Assembly: GCA_035568375.1 (NCBI GenBank)
Contig: DATMOG010000013.1
Location: 1-21,932, forward strand
Source of the DNA: JACDET01 sp035568375
GTDB lineage: Bacteria; Patescibacteriota; Microgenomatia; Levybacterales; UBA12049
Length of the DNA: 21,932 bases
Direction: 5' to 3'
Under the pieces are notes generated by a model. It saw only the letters and a program-made list of their open reading frames with translations, searched no databases and was not told the origin of the DNA. The position numbers were made by a program, and so were the translations under genes. Every line of letters starts with the position of its first letter. The first letter of the stretch is position 1. Below, one piece after another: positions 1-6,595 of the stretch.

Positions 1-760
1 TCGTCGGGTTTTGTTTATCACCTGATATGCTTATGTTTGATCCTGCAATAACTGAATAGACAATATTTGATGCAGTTAATCTCCCTCTTCCAGCATTAAC
101 ATCAGCGTTGTTCGTTGTTATGCCTCCACTTAAGGAGGCTAATTTTTCAACAGATAAGCTCTTTTTTATTGATACGTTATCTAAAAAGGTCGTCTTTTTG
201 CCAAAGAGACTCGGAATATTGATTTGAAATTCAAAAATTGGTGTGTGGTCAGTAGTAGCTAATACATTTTGCATCTGTTTTTGCTCTTTTGTATGAACAG
301 GATTTATCAAAAATGCATTACTATTTTTCAATAGCTTTCTCGCTTCTTGATTACTCACAATCATGACTGCCAAGCCAGCAAATAATATAAAACTGACAAG
401 TATACCTGAGAGCAATACTCTTGTAAAAGAAGACCTTTCGTTTTTCATGAATCGACTATTTTCATTTCTTTGGCCTGTAGTTCTCAGGCTATCCATAGGA
501 ATTACTGAACTAGTTGATAATACTGCTTGTGGTTTCTGATCTTGTTGTAATGAGAGTGTGACATCTGCTTGTGGCTCATGTCCAAGTTTTGATTGTGGAT
601 TTTTGAATAATATATCTAATTCACTTTTACTATAGCGGCGTTGATTTCCAACAGTTCTTAGTGATTTAAGATTGCCTTTTGATTCCCAACGACGAAGAGT
701 TCGAGTTGAAACTGCTAAATAATTTGCAGCTTGTTGTATTGTTAAAAGATCATTCTTCAT
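1..760 (-). CDS. Membrane-tethered HTH regulator with tail-fibre-like exterior (3' end cut off)
   Basis: The reading frame is open from an ATG at 758-760 to the window edge, giving 253 residues without a stop, so the C-terminus is missing. Residues about 5-50 form a MerR/excisionase-type helix-turn-helix: IQQAANYLAVSTRTLRRWE followed by a wing ending NQRRYSKSELD. A polar linker follows. Residues about 115-136 form one membrane helix, placing the HTH in the cytoplasm and the rest outside. The exterior part (210-253) has SGGITTNNADVNAGRGRL and a VIAGSNISISG-type segment, like the low-complexity beta repeats of tail-fibre or S74-chaperone-associated proteins that I recall from CPR genomes. The design suggests a one-component sensor that reports an envelope signal to DNA. 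It is transcribed divergently from the Fic-like gene. The HTH and membrane helix are clear; the exterior function is unknown. Confidence 0.8.
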   Translation of the reverse strand, partial: MKNDLLTIQQAANYLAVSTRTLRRWESKGNLKSLRTVGNQRRYSKSELDILFKNPQSKLGHEPQADVTLSLQQDQKPQAVLSTSSVIPMDSLRTTGQRNENSRFMKNERSSFTRVLLSGILVSFILFAGLAVMIVSNQEARKLLKNSNAFLINPVHTKEQKQMQNVLATTDHTPIFEFQINIPSLFGKKTTFLDNVSIKKSLSVEKLASLSGGITTNNADVNAGRGRLTASNIVYSVIAGSNISISGDKQNPT

Positions 761-794
761 GGACAGCTAAAACAAACCTATTCTGGGCAGAGAT

Positions 795-818
795 GACAAA
801 ATTTGTCCGCCTTTGTCC
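795..818. promoter_or_regulatory. Operator-like array of TTTGTCC half-sites
   Basis: GACAAA (795-800), a single A, then TTTGTC (802-807) form a perfect 13-bp inverted repeat. TTTGTCC at 802-808 recurs at 812-818, exactly 10 bp later, so the half-sites lie on the same face of the helix. The array sits between the predicted -10 box and the start codon of the HTH gene. This is where a repressor or autoregulator would bind. That the HTH protein itself binds here is inference. Confidence 0.45.
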
Positions 819-826
819 ATATATTA

Positions 827-856
827 ATTACTACATATATTAATATACCTTGTCAA
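827..856 (-). promoter_or_regulatory. Promoter of the membrane-tethered HTH gene
   Basis: On the minus strand a perfect -35 box TTGACA (851-856) is followed after 18 bp by AGTAAT (827-832), which is preceded by TG at the extended -10 position. Transcription would begin near 820, just ahead of the TTTGTCC array, leaving a leader of about 60 bases. A CATATATTAAT direct repeat (818-828 and 834-844) overlaps the -10 box and could be a further binding site or simply AT-rich background. Confidence 0.45.
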
Positions 857-924
857 GGATTAAATAATCATATCTTAAGCATATCATATCTTGATATTTA
901 GCCTCATATTTCAATAGACGCTTA

Positions 925-953
925 TTGACTAAAAAAAATCAGTCTGCTAGAGT
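925..953 (+). promoter_or_regulatory. Promoter of the Fic-like gene
   Basis: TTGACT (925-930), a 17-bp spacer beginning with eight A's, and TAGAGT (948-953) make a good sigma-70-type promoter. Transcription would start near 960, with a leader of roughly 75 bases before the ATG at 1037. A second -10-like TTTAAT (1024-1029) lies only 7 bases before the ATG and could give a leaderless transcript, but it lacks a -35 box. Confidence 0.4.
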
Positions 954-1036
954 ATTCGTTAAGGATAAATTTAATGATCTAAAGTAAGGGTTAAAGCTCT
1001 CTTATATCTTTGATACTTTTATCTTTAATCTAACAA

Positions 1037-1990
1037 ATGACACCCATCGCATATACCATCTCACCATATTTGCTTCGTTACCTAGAAAGGCTTGAAGCAG
1101 TTAGACAGCAAATCATTCTCTATCCTCTTTCTCAAACGAGAGAACTCGGTTTACAATTTCACGCAACAGTTGATCGAGTACAGTTCGGATTGGTATTAAC
1201 TGAGGAACATATTCATCCAAATAAAATTCAAACGATTCTAGAAAATCAGATTGTTTTCTCTATACAAAAAGATTCAAAACATAACGATTACATACAAAAT
1301 AGCATATTACGATACAAAAAAGCTCTTGACTATATCAAAAGGGAATGGAGACTATCATCAAAAAGCATCTCCGTTAATACACTTCTCCAGCTTTATGAAC
1401 TTACCGGCAACCCACAAATAAGAATTCCTGAAAAAGAATTACAAGATATAGTTAATTATCTTCATGCTAGTACGGATAATCCTTTTTCCCAAGCTGCTTT
1501 AGCTAAATTACAAATTCGTAGATTGCTTCCAAAAACAATCTATACTGAATTATTTTCAACTATGTCAGCCTACCTCTTTCTCTATCAATCAGGAATGGAT
1601 TGTCGAGGTTTACTTGTACTCGAAAAACCATGGGCACAGGAACAAAAATCATTTAATGGCTACTATGCAACCGCAATCTCTAAACCAAATGTTACCGGAT
1701 GGCTTGAATATTTTGTCAAAACAGTTTGCAATCAACTTGAGTCAACTTATCAAGCATTTGCTCAATCACAACAAAAATTGGAAGAAGAAAAAATTGGAAA
1801 ATTGAATGAACGCCAAAAAATTATCATGACATTACTTGATGATCCAAAAGCAATTATTACCAATCGAACTATTCAAAAAATTTTTCATATTTCACCGATT
1901 ACTGCATCACGAGATTTAGCAAAACTGACACTGTTAGGATTACTTATCCAACAAGGCAAAGGTCGCTCAGTACGATATACTAGGATATAG
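1037..1990 (+). CDS. Fic-like protein with degenerate active site and C-terminal winged helix
   Basis: This 317-residue protein resembles the Fic fold in outline: a helical N-terminal part, an all-helical centre (about 110-230) with a WLEYFVKTVCNQLE segment like the end of Fic domains, and a winged-helix C-terminus (about 255-317: NERQKIIMTLL, then an ITNRTIQKIFHISPITASRDL recognition region). The Fic catalytic motif HPFxxGNGR is not present. Where it would be expected the sequence reads LQIRRLLPKTIYTELFS. If the family assignment is right, the protein cannot AMPylate by the usual chemistry and may be purely regulatory. No Shine-Dalgarno sequence is visible. It ends 130 bases before the F1 operon, which has its own promoter, so co-regulation is possible but not shown. 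The winged helix is more certain than the Fic relationship. Confidence 0.6.
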   Translation: MTPIAYTISPYLLRYLERLEAVRQQIILYPLSQTRELGLQFHATVDRVQFGLVLTEEHIHPNKIQTILENQIVFSIQKDSKHNDYIQNSILRYKKALDYIKREWRLSSKSISVNTLLQLYELTGNPQIRIPEKELQDIVNYLHASTDNPFSQAALAKLQIRRLLPKTIYTELFSTMSAYLFLYQSGMDCRGLLVLEKPWAQEQKSFNGYYATAISKPNVTGWLEYFVKTVCNQLESTYQAFAQSQQKLEEEKIGKLNERQKIIMTLLDDPKAIITNRTIQKIFHISPITASRDLAKLTLLGLLIQQGKGRSVRYTRI

Positions 1991-2002
1991 TTATTTAATT
2001 TA

Positions 2003-2058
2003 CAATTTCAACTAATTTTCAAAGTTTCAAACCTTTACTCATTAAAGATTTGAAATTG
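2003..2058. repeat. Overlapping inverted repeats between Fic-like gene and F1 operon
   Basis: TTTCAAACCTTT (2025-2036) and AAAGATTTGAAA (2044-2055) form a 12-bp stem with one mismatch and a 7-base loop. CAATTTCAA (2003-2011) can pair instead with TTGAAATTG (2050-2058), competing for the same right arm. No run of T's follows on either strand, so it is not a classic terminator. It could end the Fic-like transcript, act as an attenuator, or be chance in AT-rich DNA. Confidence 0.35.
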
Positions 2059-2074
2059 GAAAGTCTTACCCTTC

Positions 2075-2114
2075 TTGACTCATCTCCTTTTCCAACGTAC
2101 TATAAAATGAGGAG
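2075..2114 (+). promoter_or_regulatory. Promoter and ribosome binding site of the F1-type operon
   Basis: TTGACT (2075-2080), a 17-bp spacer and TACTAT (2098-2103) form a plausible promoter. GAGGAG (2109-2114) is the clearest Shine-Dalgarno sequence in the window, 6 bases before the ATG at 2121. The transcript leader would be very short, about 10 bases. The following six genes have little or no visible Shine-Dalgarno sequence, so the first cistron appears specially favoured. Confidence 0.5.
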
Positions 2115-2120
2115 ATTTAT

Positions 2121-2888
2121 ATGTATAAAAAAATTGCCTTCATTTTTTTGAGCATCATTATATTTCTAGGGAGCTCGCTCCCAATATTTGCACAGGAGTT
2201 ATCAAACGGTACTGCTATTGGTATCCAGATAAAAGGTAATGTAACGGATGGAGATATTATTACCTCTTCACCAAAGGGATATACACTAGCATCGTCTCCT
2301 TATGATCCGCAGATTTATGGTGTGGTGAGTCTTAATCCGTCAGTCTATCTCAAAGATACCACAGCTACCAATAAAACCCCTATCATAAGTAGTGGTGAAG
2401 TACTAGTCCGTGTTTCTAGCACGAATGGCAACATTACTATTGGAGACTTCATTACATCATCAAAAATACCTGGCGTTGGACAAAAAGCAACCGATAATGG
2501 CTATGTCCTCGGAACAGCTGAACAAAGCTATGCAAGCAACAATTCGCAAAAAACAGCTCTAATCCGTGTCACACTACAACCACATTTTGCACAAATAACC
2601 AATAACATTACTCATACTATCTTTTCCTCATTTACTTTAGGACTAAATGATGCTTTGAATTCACCACTTGGTGTTATCAGATATTTTATCGCTGGAATTA
2701 TTACCTTATTGTCATTTTTCTTTGGCTTCCGTTTTTTTGCACGCGCATCTAATCGAGGAGTTGAAGCAATTGGCAGAAATCCTCTTGCCAAACAAGCAAT
2801 TCTCCTCAGTATCCTTATCAATACCATTATCACTATCGGAATTATGTTCTTCGGAGTTGCGATATCGTACTTAATTCTAGTACTATAG
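2121..2888 (+). CDS. Subunit c-like membrane hairpin with large exported N-terminal domain
   Basis: This 255-residue protein takes the subunit c position in the operon. It starts with a signal peptide (1-24, ending PIFA). The exterior part (25-180) contains an internal duplication: GNVTDGDIITSS at 39-50 and GNITIGDFITSS at 103-114, each followed by a similar segment. The C-terminus is a helical hairpin: helix 1 about 185-203, a positively charged loop with GVEAIGRNPLAK (213-224), and helix 2 about 227-254. The loop is typical of F-type subunit c and would face the cytoplasm and F1, with both ends outside, as in real subunit c. The Asp/Glu that carries the ion is absent: helix 2 contains no acidic residue, and helix 1 lacks the usual small-residue GxGxG packing motif. 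Subunit c is normally 75-90 residues. Ion translocation is therefore unlikely. I recall similar unnamed CPR proteins, but the function is unknown. Confidence 0.7.
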   Translation: MYKKIAFIFLSIIIFLGSSLPIFAQELSNGTAIGIQIKGNVTDGDIITSSPKGYTLASSPYDPQIYGVVSLNPSVYLKDTTATNKTPIISSGEVLVRVSSTNGNITIGDFITSSKIPGVGQKATDNGYVLGTAEQSYASNNSQKTALIRVTLQPHFAQITNNITHTIFSSFTLGLNDALNSPLGVIRYFIAGIITLLSFFFGFRFFARASNRGVEAIGRNPLAKQAILLSILINTIITIGIMFFGVAISYLILVL

Positions 2889-2970
2889 AATTGATGCTTA
2901 ATTTATTTAGGGATTAGTTATTTTTAAATATAAATTCTAAGCCCAATAATTATGCACTAAACACTGACTT

Positions 2971-3684
2971 ATGTTAATCGATCCACTATCATTAATCTTT
3001 TTAACAATCGCGGTAACGATACTTGCGGTTGTATTATTTTTTCTTACAAGAGCTTATACTCATACTGCTCAAGAACTCCATAATACACAAAAAATAAATA
3101 GTAATATGCAAAATCAGCTTGCTGAAAAACCTATTAAACTCCTGGAACAAGCACATGAAAAAGCACAAGAAATTATCGATCTTGCCAATAAGCAAGCAAC
3201 TGAAATTCTCGCAAGTAGTAAAAAATTTGAAGATACTTCAAGTCAAGAACTTAAAGACAAATTGACAAACCTTGAACGACAACAAGCAGACATTTTTGAG
3301 AAAGCATCAAGTGATATGAAATTAGCTTACCAAAACATGCTTACACAGATCCAAGAAGAAGATATCAATACATTAAAATCTATGACAAAAGATATCGAAT
3401 CAGACGTGCTCTCTGATTTTAAGGAATTCCGTGACGTACTAGAAAAAGAAACAATTAATTCGGAAAAAGTAGCAAAAGAAAAAATTGATGAAGAATATCT
3501 AGCAATGGAAAAAGATCTGGAAGAATATAAAAAACAAAAATATCAAAAATTAGATGAAGATATTTATAAAATTCTTTACCGAGTTTCAGAGATGGTACTC
3601 AATCAAGGAATAACGTACGATAAACATAAGGAATTAGTAATGGAAGCTCTCGAAACAGCAAAAAAAGAGCAAGTATTTCAATAA
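2971..3684 (+). CDS. atpF: F-type ATPase subunit b-like stator
   Basis: The protein has one N-terminal membrane helix (about 7-27) followed by an almost continuous, highly charged helix to the end, the architecture of subunit b, which links the membrane part to delta on top of F1. The order b-delta-alpha is the standard atp order. At 237 residues it is much longer than the usual 155-170, with an extra coiled-coil stretch (about 95-190), so the stalk may be longer or interact with more partners. Delta begins 1 base after its stop. The 82-base gap after the c-like gene holds no subunit a and no recognisable Shine-Dalgarno sequence. Identity rests on architecture and position because b sequences diverge rapidly. 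Confidence 0.75.
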   Translation: MLIDPLSLIFLTIAVTILAVVLFFLTRAYTHTAQELHNTQKINSNMQNQLAEKPIKLLEQAHEKAQEIIDLANKQATEILASSKKFEDTSSQELKDKLTNLERQQADIFEKASSDMKLAYQNMLTQIQEEDINTLKSMTKDIESDVLSDFKEFRDVLEKETINSEKVAKEKIDEEYLAMEKDLEEYKKQKYQKLDEDIYKILYRVSEMVLNQGITYDKHKELVMEALETAKKEQVFQ

Positions 3685-3685
3685 T

Positions 3686-4189
3686 ATGCCGCAGTCTGCC
3701 CTATTTGATCAAATCGCTATGAAGCTCCGTGTTAAAGCGGATGTCTCACAAGTACTTGTTAGTCTTGAAGAATTTACAGCAACCTTTTTCTCAGCAAAAA
3801 CACTTCAGGAGCAACAACAAATTTTTAACAAATTACCTAAAGAAATTGCTTATATTCTCACTGCAACGCTAGCAAAAGAACCAATTACTCCGGAAAACCA
3901 AATAACAATCAAGCGAACAATCGATGAATTAGCAAATGCACTACGTAATTGTAAAAACATTCAACTTACTATTGCATTCCAACCAGATGATGCGACCATT
4001 ACCCTCTTCTCTGATTGGATTAAGAAAAATGTAAAACCAGATATTCTTATCGATTTACAATTTGATAAATCAATAGTTGGCGGTGCATTACTTATTGCAG
4101 GTGGAATCTATAAAGATTACTCCGTACGTAAAAATCTCGCTACACGATTCCAGATTCAGCGAGATGAAATTCTGGAATTACTCACATGA
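3686..4189 (+). CDS. atpH: F-type ATPase subunit delta-like
   Basis: At 167 residues it is close to the usual delta length. The C-terminal signature region DKSIVGGALLIAGGIYKDYS (about 128-147) matches the D-x-S-L-I-G-G-hydrophobic-I-G motif of delta/OSCP, and the following VRKNLATRF matches the family's S-x-R-x-x-L helix. The N-terminal helical domain is recognisable only weakly. Delta joins subunit b to the N-termini of the alpha subunits. Its TGA stop overlaps the alpha ATG (ATGA at 4186-4189), indicating translational coupling. That a delta is kept implies a stator, so the head should be held still while gamma turns. Confidence 0.8.
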   Translation: MPQSALFDQIAMKLRVKADVSQVLVSLEEFTATFFSAKTLQEQQQIFNKLPKEIAYILTATLAKEPITPENQITIKRTIDELANALRNCKNIQLTIAFQPDDATITLFSDWIKKNVKPDILIDLQFDKSIVGGALLIAGGIYKDYSVRKNLATRFQIQRDEILELLT

Positions 4190-5679
4190 AAACTTTTCAA
4201 CAATATCTCACAGCAACTGAAGAAATTGGTTTTGTAGAGGCTTGCAATCAGTCTATAGTATACGCAAGTGGTCTTCCTAACGCAACAATACAAGAAATTG
4301 TTATATTTGAAACAGGTGAACAAGGTGTTGTGCTTTCTCTCACTCGAGATCAAGTTGAGATAGTTCTTTTTTCAAAATATTCGATCAAATCTGGAATGCG
4401 CGTAACCCGCACCGGAATAAAACAAGAAATACCAGTTGGTTTTGAATTACTTGGGCAATCAATTAATCCATTCGGCCAACTTCTCAATACGACAAAAACT
4501 ATTGAACAACCGAAAATTTCCCGTCCTATTGATATTAGCCCATCAGGTATTAATACAAGAAAACAGATTGAACAATCTTTTGAGACAGGTGTCACTATAG
4601 TTGACATGTTAGTTCCTCTTGGAAAAGGACAACGCGAATTAATTATTGGCGACAGAAAAACAGGAAAAACAAGTTTCCTTTATCAAACAATTTTGAAGCA
4701 AGCAAGTTTGGGAACCATTTGTATCTACGCGGGTATTGGCAAAAAGAAAACTGATATTAAAAAAATTGAAGGATTTTTTCATAAGGCGGGTATTGATCAA
4801 AATACTATTATTATTGCAACTAGTGCCGAAGACCCTGCTGGAGTTATTTATCTCACTCCTTATGCCGCAATGACACTAGCAGAATACTTCCGTGATGAAG
4901 GACATGATGTGCTTGTTGTAATGGATGATTTATTTACCCATGCAAAATTCTACCGAGAAATTATGTTAATTGGGAGACGCTTCCCAGGACGCAATGCTTA
5001 CCCGGCAGATATTTTTTATACCCATGCCCGTCTTCTTGAACGTGCAGGAAATTTTGTTTTGCCAAATGGTAGTGTACATGCCATAACTTGTCTACCCGTT
5101 GTTGAATCGGTTGAAGGAGATGTTGCTGGATTTATCCAAACGAACCTCATGTCAATGACAGACGGCCATCTATATTTTGATGTCGATATGTTCACCAAAG
5201 GTAACAGACCAGCAGTCAACCCTTTTATTTCTGTTAGTCGTGTCGGGAGACAAACACAATCCCCCCTCAGGCTTACTATCAACCGCGAGTTGATTAGTTT
5301 TTTAACGCTTCATAAAAAACTTGAAAACTTTAGTCACTTTAGTGCAGAAGCGGGTGCAGGAGTCAAACGCACTTTAGCAGTTGCAGAGCGTATCTTTACA
5401 TTTTTTAATCAAAGTTCACAAGAAGCTAAAAATCTTGATCTCCAAATTATCATTTTCTGTTTGCTCTGGTCTGACTATTGGCAAGATCTCACAAAAATGG
5501 AAAAAGATATTACAATTATTAATCAAACATATAAAAATAGTTTGAGTGCTCAAGCACTGATAAAAGAATTAATCAATGGGGCACAATCTTTAAATGAATT
5601 ACTTCTTGTAATAAGGAAACAGCAAGATAAAATTCTCAACGCGCTTGGTGTACAAGTAGTGACAGTAACTAATTTATAA
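4186..5679 (+). CDS. atpA: F-type ATPase subunit alpha
   Basis: This is a full-length (497-residue) non-catalytic nucleotide-binding subunit. The beta-barrel domain spans about 20-90. Walker A GDRKTGKT is at 155-162, in the family context GKGQRELIIGDR. The Walker B strand VLVVMDDL ends in D247/D248. RRFPGRNAYPADIFYTHARL (264-283) corresponds to the conserved [20 protein letters not shown]. The arginine finger that completes the beta active site is present as R352 in SVSRVG. The N-terminus is short and does not resemble the usual delta-binding helix. VNPFISVSRVGRQTQ replaces the usual VNVGLSVSRVGGAAQ. Alpha is clearly F-type and apparently functional, but divergent from standard ATP synthase. 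Confidence 0.93.
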   Translation: MKTFQQYLTATEEIGFVEACNQSIVYASGLPNATIQEIVIFETGEQGVVLSLTRDQVEIVLFSKYSIKSGMRVTRTGIKQEIPVGFELLGQSINPFGQLLNTTKTIEQPKISRPIDISPSGINTRKQIEQSFETGVTIVDMLVPLGKGQRELIIGDRKTGKTSFLYQTILKQASLGTICIYAGIGKKKTDIKKIEGFFHKAGIDQNTIIIATSAEDPAGVIYLTPYAAMTLAEYFRDEGHDVLVVMDDLFTHAKFYREIMLIGRRFPGRNAYPADIFYTHARLLERAGNFVLPNGSVHAITCLPVVESVEGDVAGFIQTNLMSMTDGHLYFDVDMFTKGNRPAVNPFISVSRVGRQTQSPLRLTINRELISFLTLHKKLENFSHFSAEAGAGVKRTLAVAERIFTFFNQSSQEAKNLDLQIIIFCLLWSDYWQDLTKMEKDITIINQTYKNSLSAQALIKELINGAQSLNELLLVIRKQQDKILNALGVQVVTVTNL

Positions 5680-5688
5680 AAAGCAGAT

Positions 5689-6591
5689 ATGAATTATCTA
5701 AAAAATATATTACTACAAATCGGAGATCTGACAGGTATCAAAGATATCGTCGGCACATCTGAAGAAATCGCCAGTATGAAAATGCGTGAAATCCGGAACA
5801 AAGTGCTCTTAAGTCGTGATATGAATGATGAACTCACTGAAATTTATCGGGAAGTAACCATCTCATATAAAAACCAAATTTTACAATTGATGCAAGAAAA
5901 AAAAGGAACAAAAGCAATGAATCAAATCAATGATTCAACTATGGCACTAAAAGTCGGAAACGGCAAACTTGCTTGTGTATATCTTTCTGCAAATTCAGGA
6001 CTATTTAGTAATATTCTTGAAAAAACATACCATGAATTCGCCAGTTATCTTGAACAACATAAAGATGCTGTACCGATTATTATTGGTGAATTCGGAAGGA
6101 GATTATTCACCAATGACTATCCGAATCGGCAATTTCTCTTCTATCCGTTTGCGGAAAATGAAGCTAGTGAAGATGTACTAAAAAAAATCACACAAGATCT
6201 TGCAGCTTATTCAAATGTTATTATCTTCTATGCTCGTTTTGAAACAATGGCACAGCAAACAACGACTGTTCTTGATGTTTCAGGAGACAAACTTACAACT
6301 ACAACACAAGGAAAGATTCAAACAACTGTCCATTATCTTTTTGAACCTTCGCTCGAAAAAATTATCATCTTCTTCGAATCTGAAATTTTCTTCGGCATTA
6401 TTCAACAGACTGTTACTGAATCCGAACTCGCACGGTATGCTTCACGTATCACTACGCTTGATATGGCACGTGAAAATATTAATCAACGATTGAAAGCAGT
6501 TGATTTGGAAAAACGATTTGCAATACATCGCATACAGAACAAAAAACAAACGGAAGCACTTACAGGAATATCTCTTTGGAAACTAATATAA
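5689..6591 (+). CDS. atpG: F-type ATPase subunit gamma-like rotor shaft
   Basis: At 300 residues it is close to the usual 285-300. Position between alpha and beta is diagnostic. The N-terminal helix keeps a trace of the family pattern (EEIASMKMREIRNKV in place of ITKAMKMVAAAKLR). The C-terminal helix is better preserved: SELARYASRITTLDMARENI matches the SExxxRMxAMxxATxNA signature, and the end NKKQTEALTGIS matches the usual QxxITxEITEIVGGA. The helices form the coiled-coil shaft that rotates in the alpha3beta3 head. The central domain is poorly recognisable. The foot that normally grips the c ring and epsilon is probably in this divergent part, which fits an altered membrane partner. Confidence 0.8.
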   Translation: MNYLKNILLQIGDLTGIKDIVGTSEEIASMKMREIRNKVLLSRDMNDELTEIYREVTISYKNQILQLMQEKKGTKAMNQINDSTMALKVGNGKLACVYLSANSGLFSNILEKTYHEFASYLEQHKDAVPIIIGEFGRRLFTNDYPNRQFLFYPFAENEASEDVLKKITQDLAAYSNVIIFYARFETMAQQTTTVLDVSGDKLTTTTQGKIQTTVHYLFEPSLEKIIIFFESEIFFGIIQQTVTESELARYASRITTLDMARENINQRLKAVDLEKRFAIHRIQNKKQTEALTGISLWKLI

Positions 6592-6595
6592 AAAT

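Noticed and set aside
1..760. Prophage tail-fibre gene or prophage region
   Set aside because: The repeat-like exterior is attached to an HTH and a membrane helix, and no capsid, terminase, tail or integrase gene is in the window.
2889..2970. A hidden small subunit a or I gene between the c-like and b genes
   Set aside because: The gap is 82 bases with stop codons, far too short for subunit a (more than 200 residues). No other gap in the operon exceeds 10 bases.
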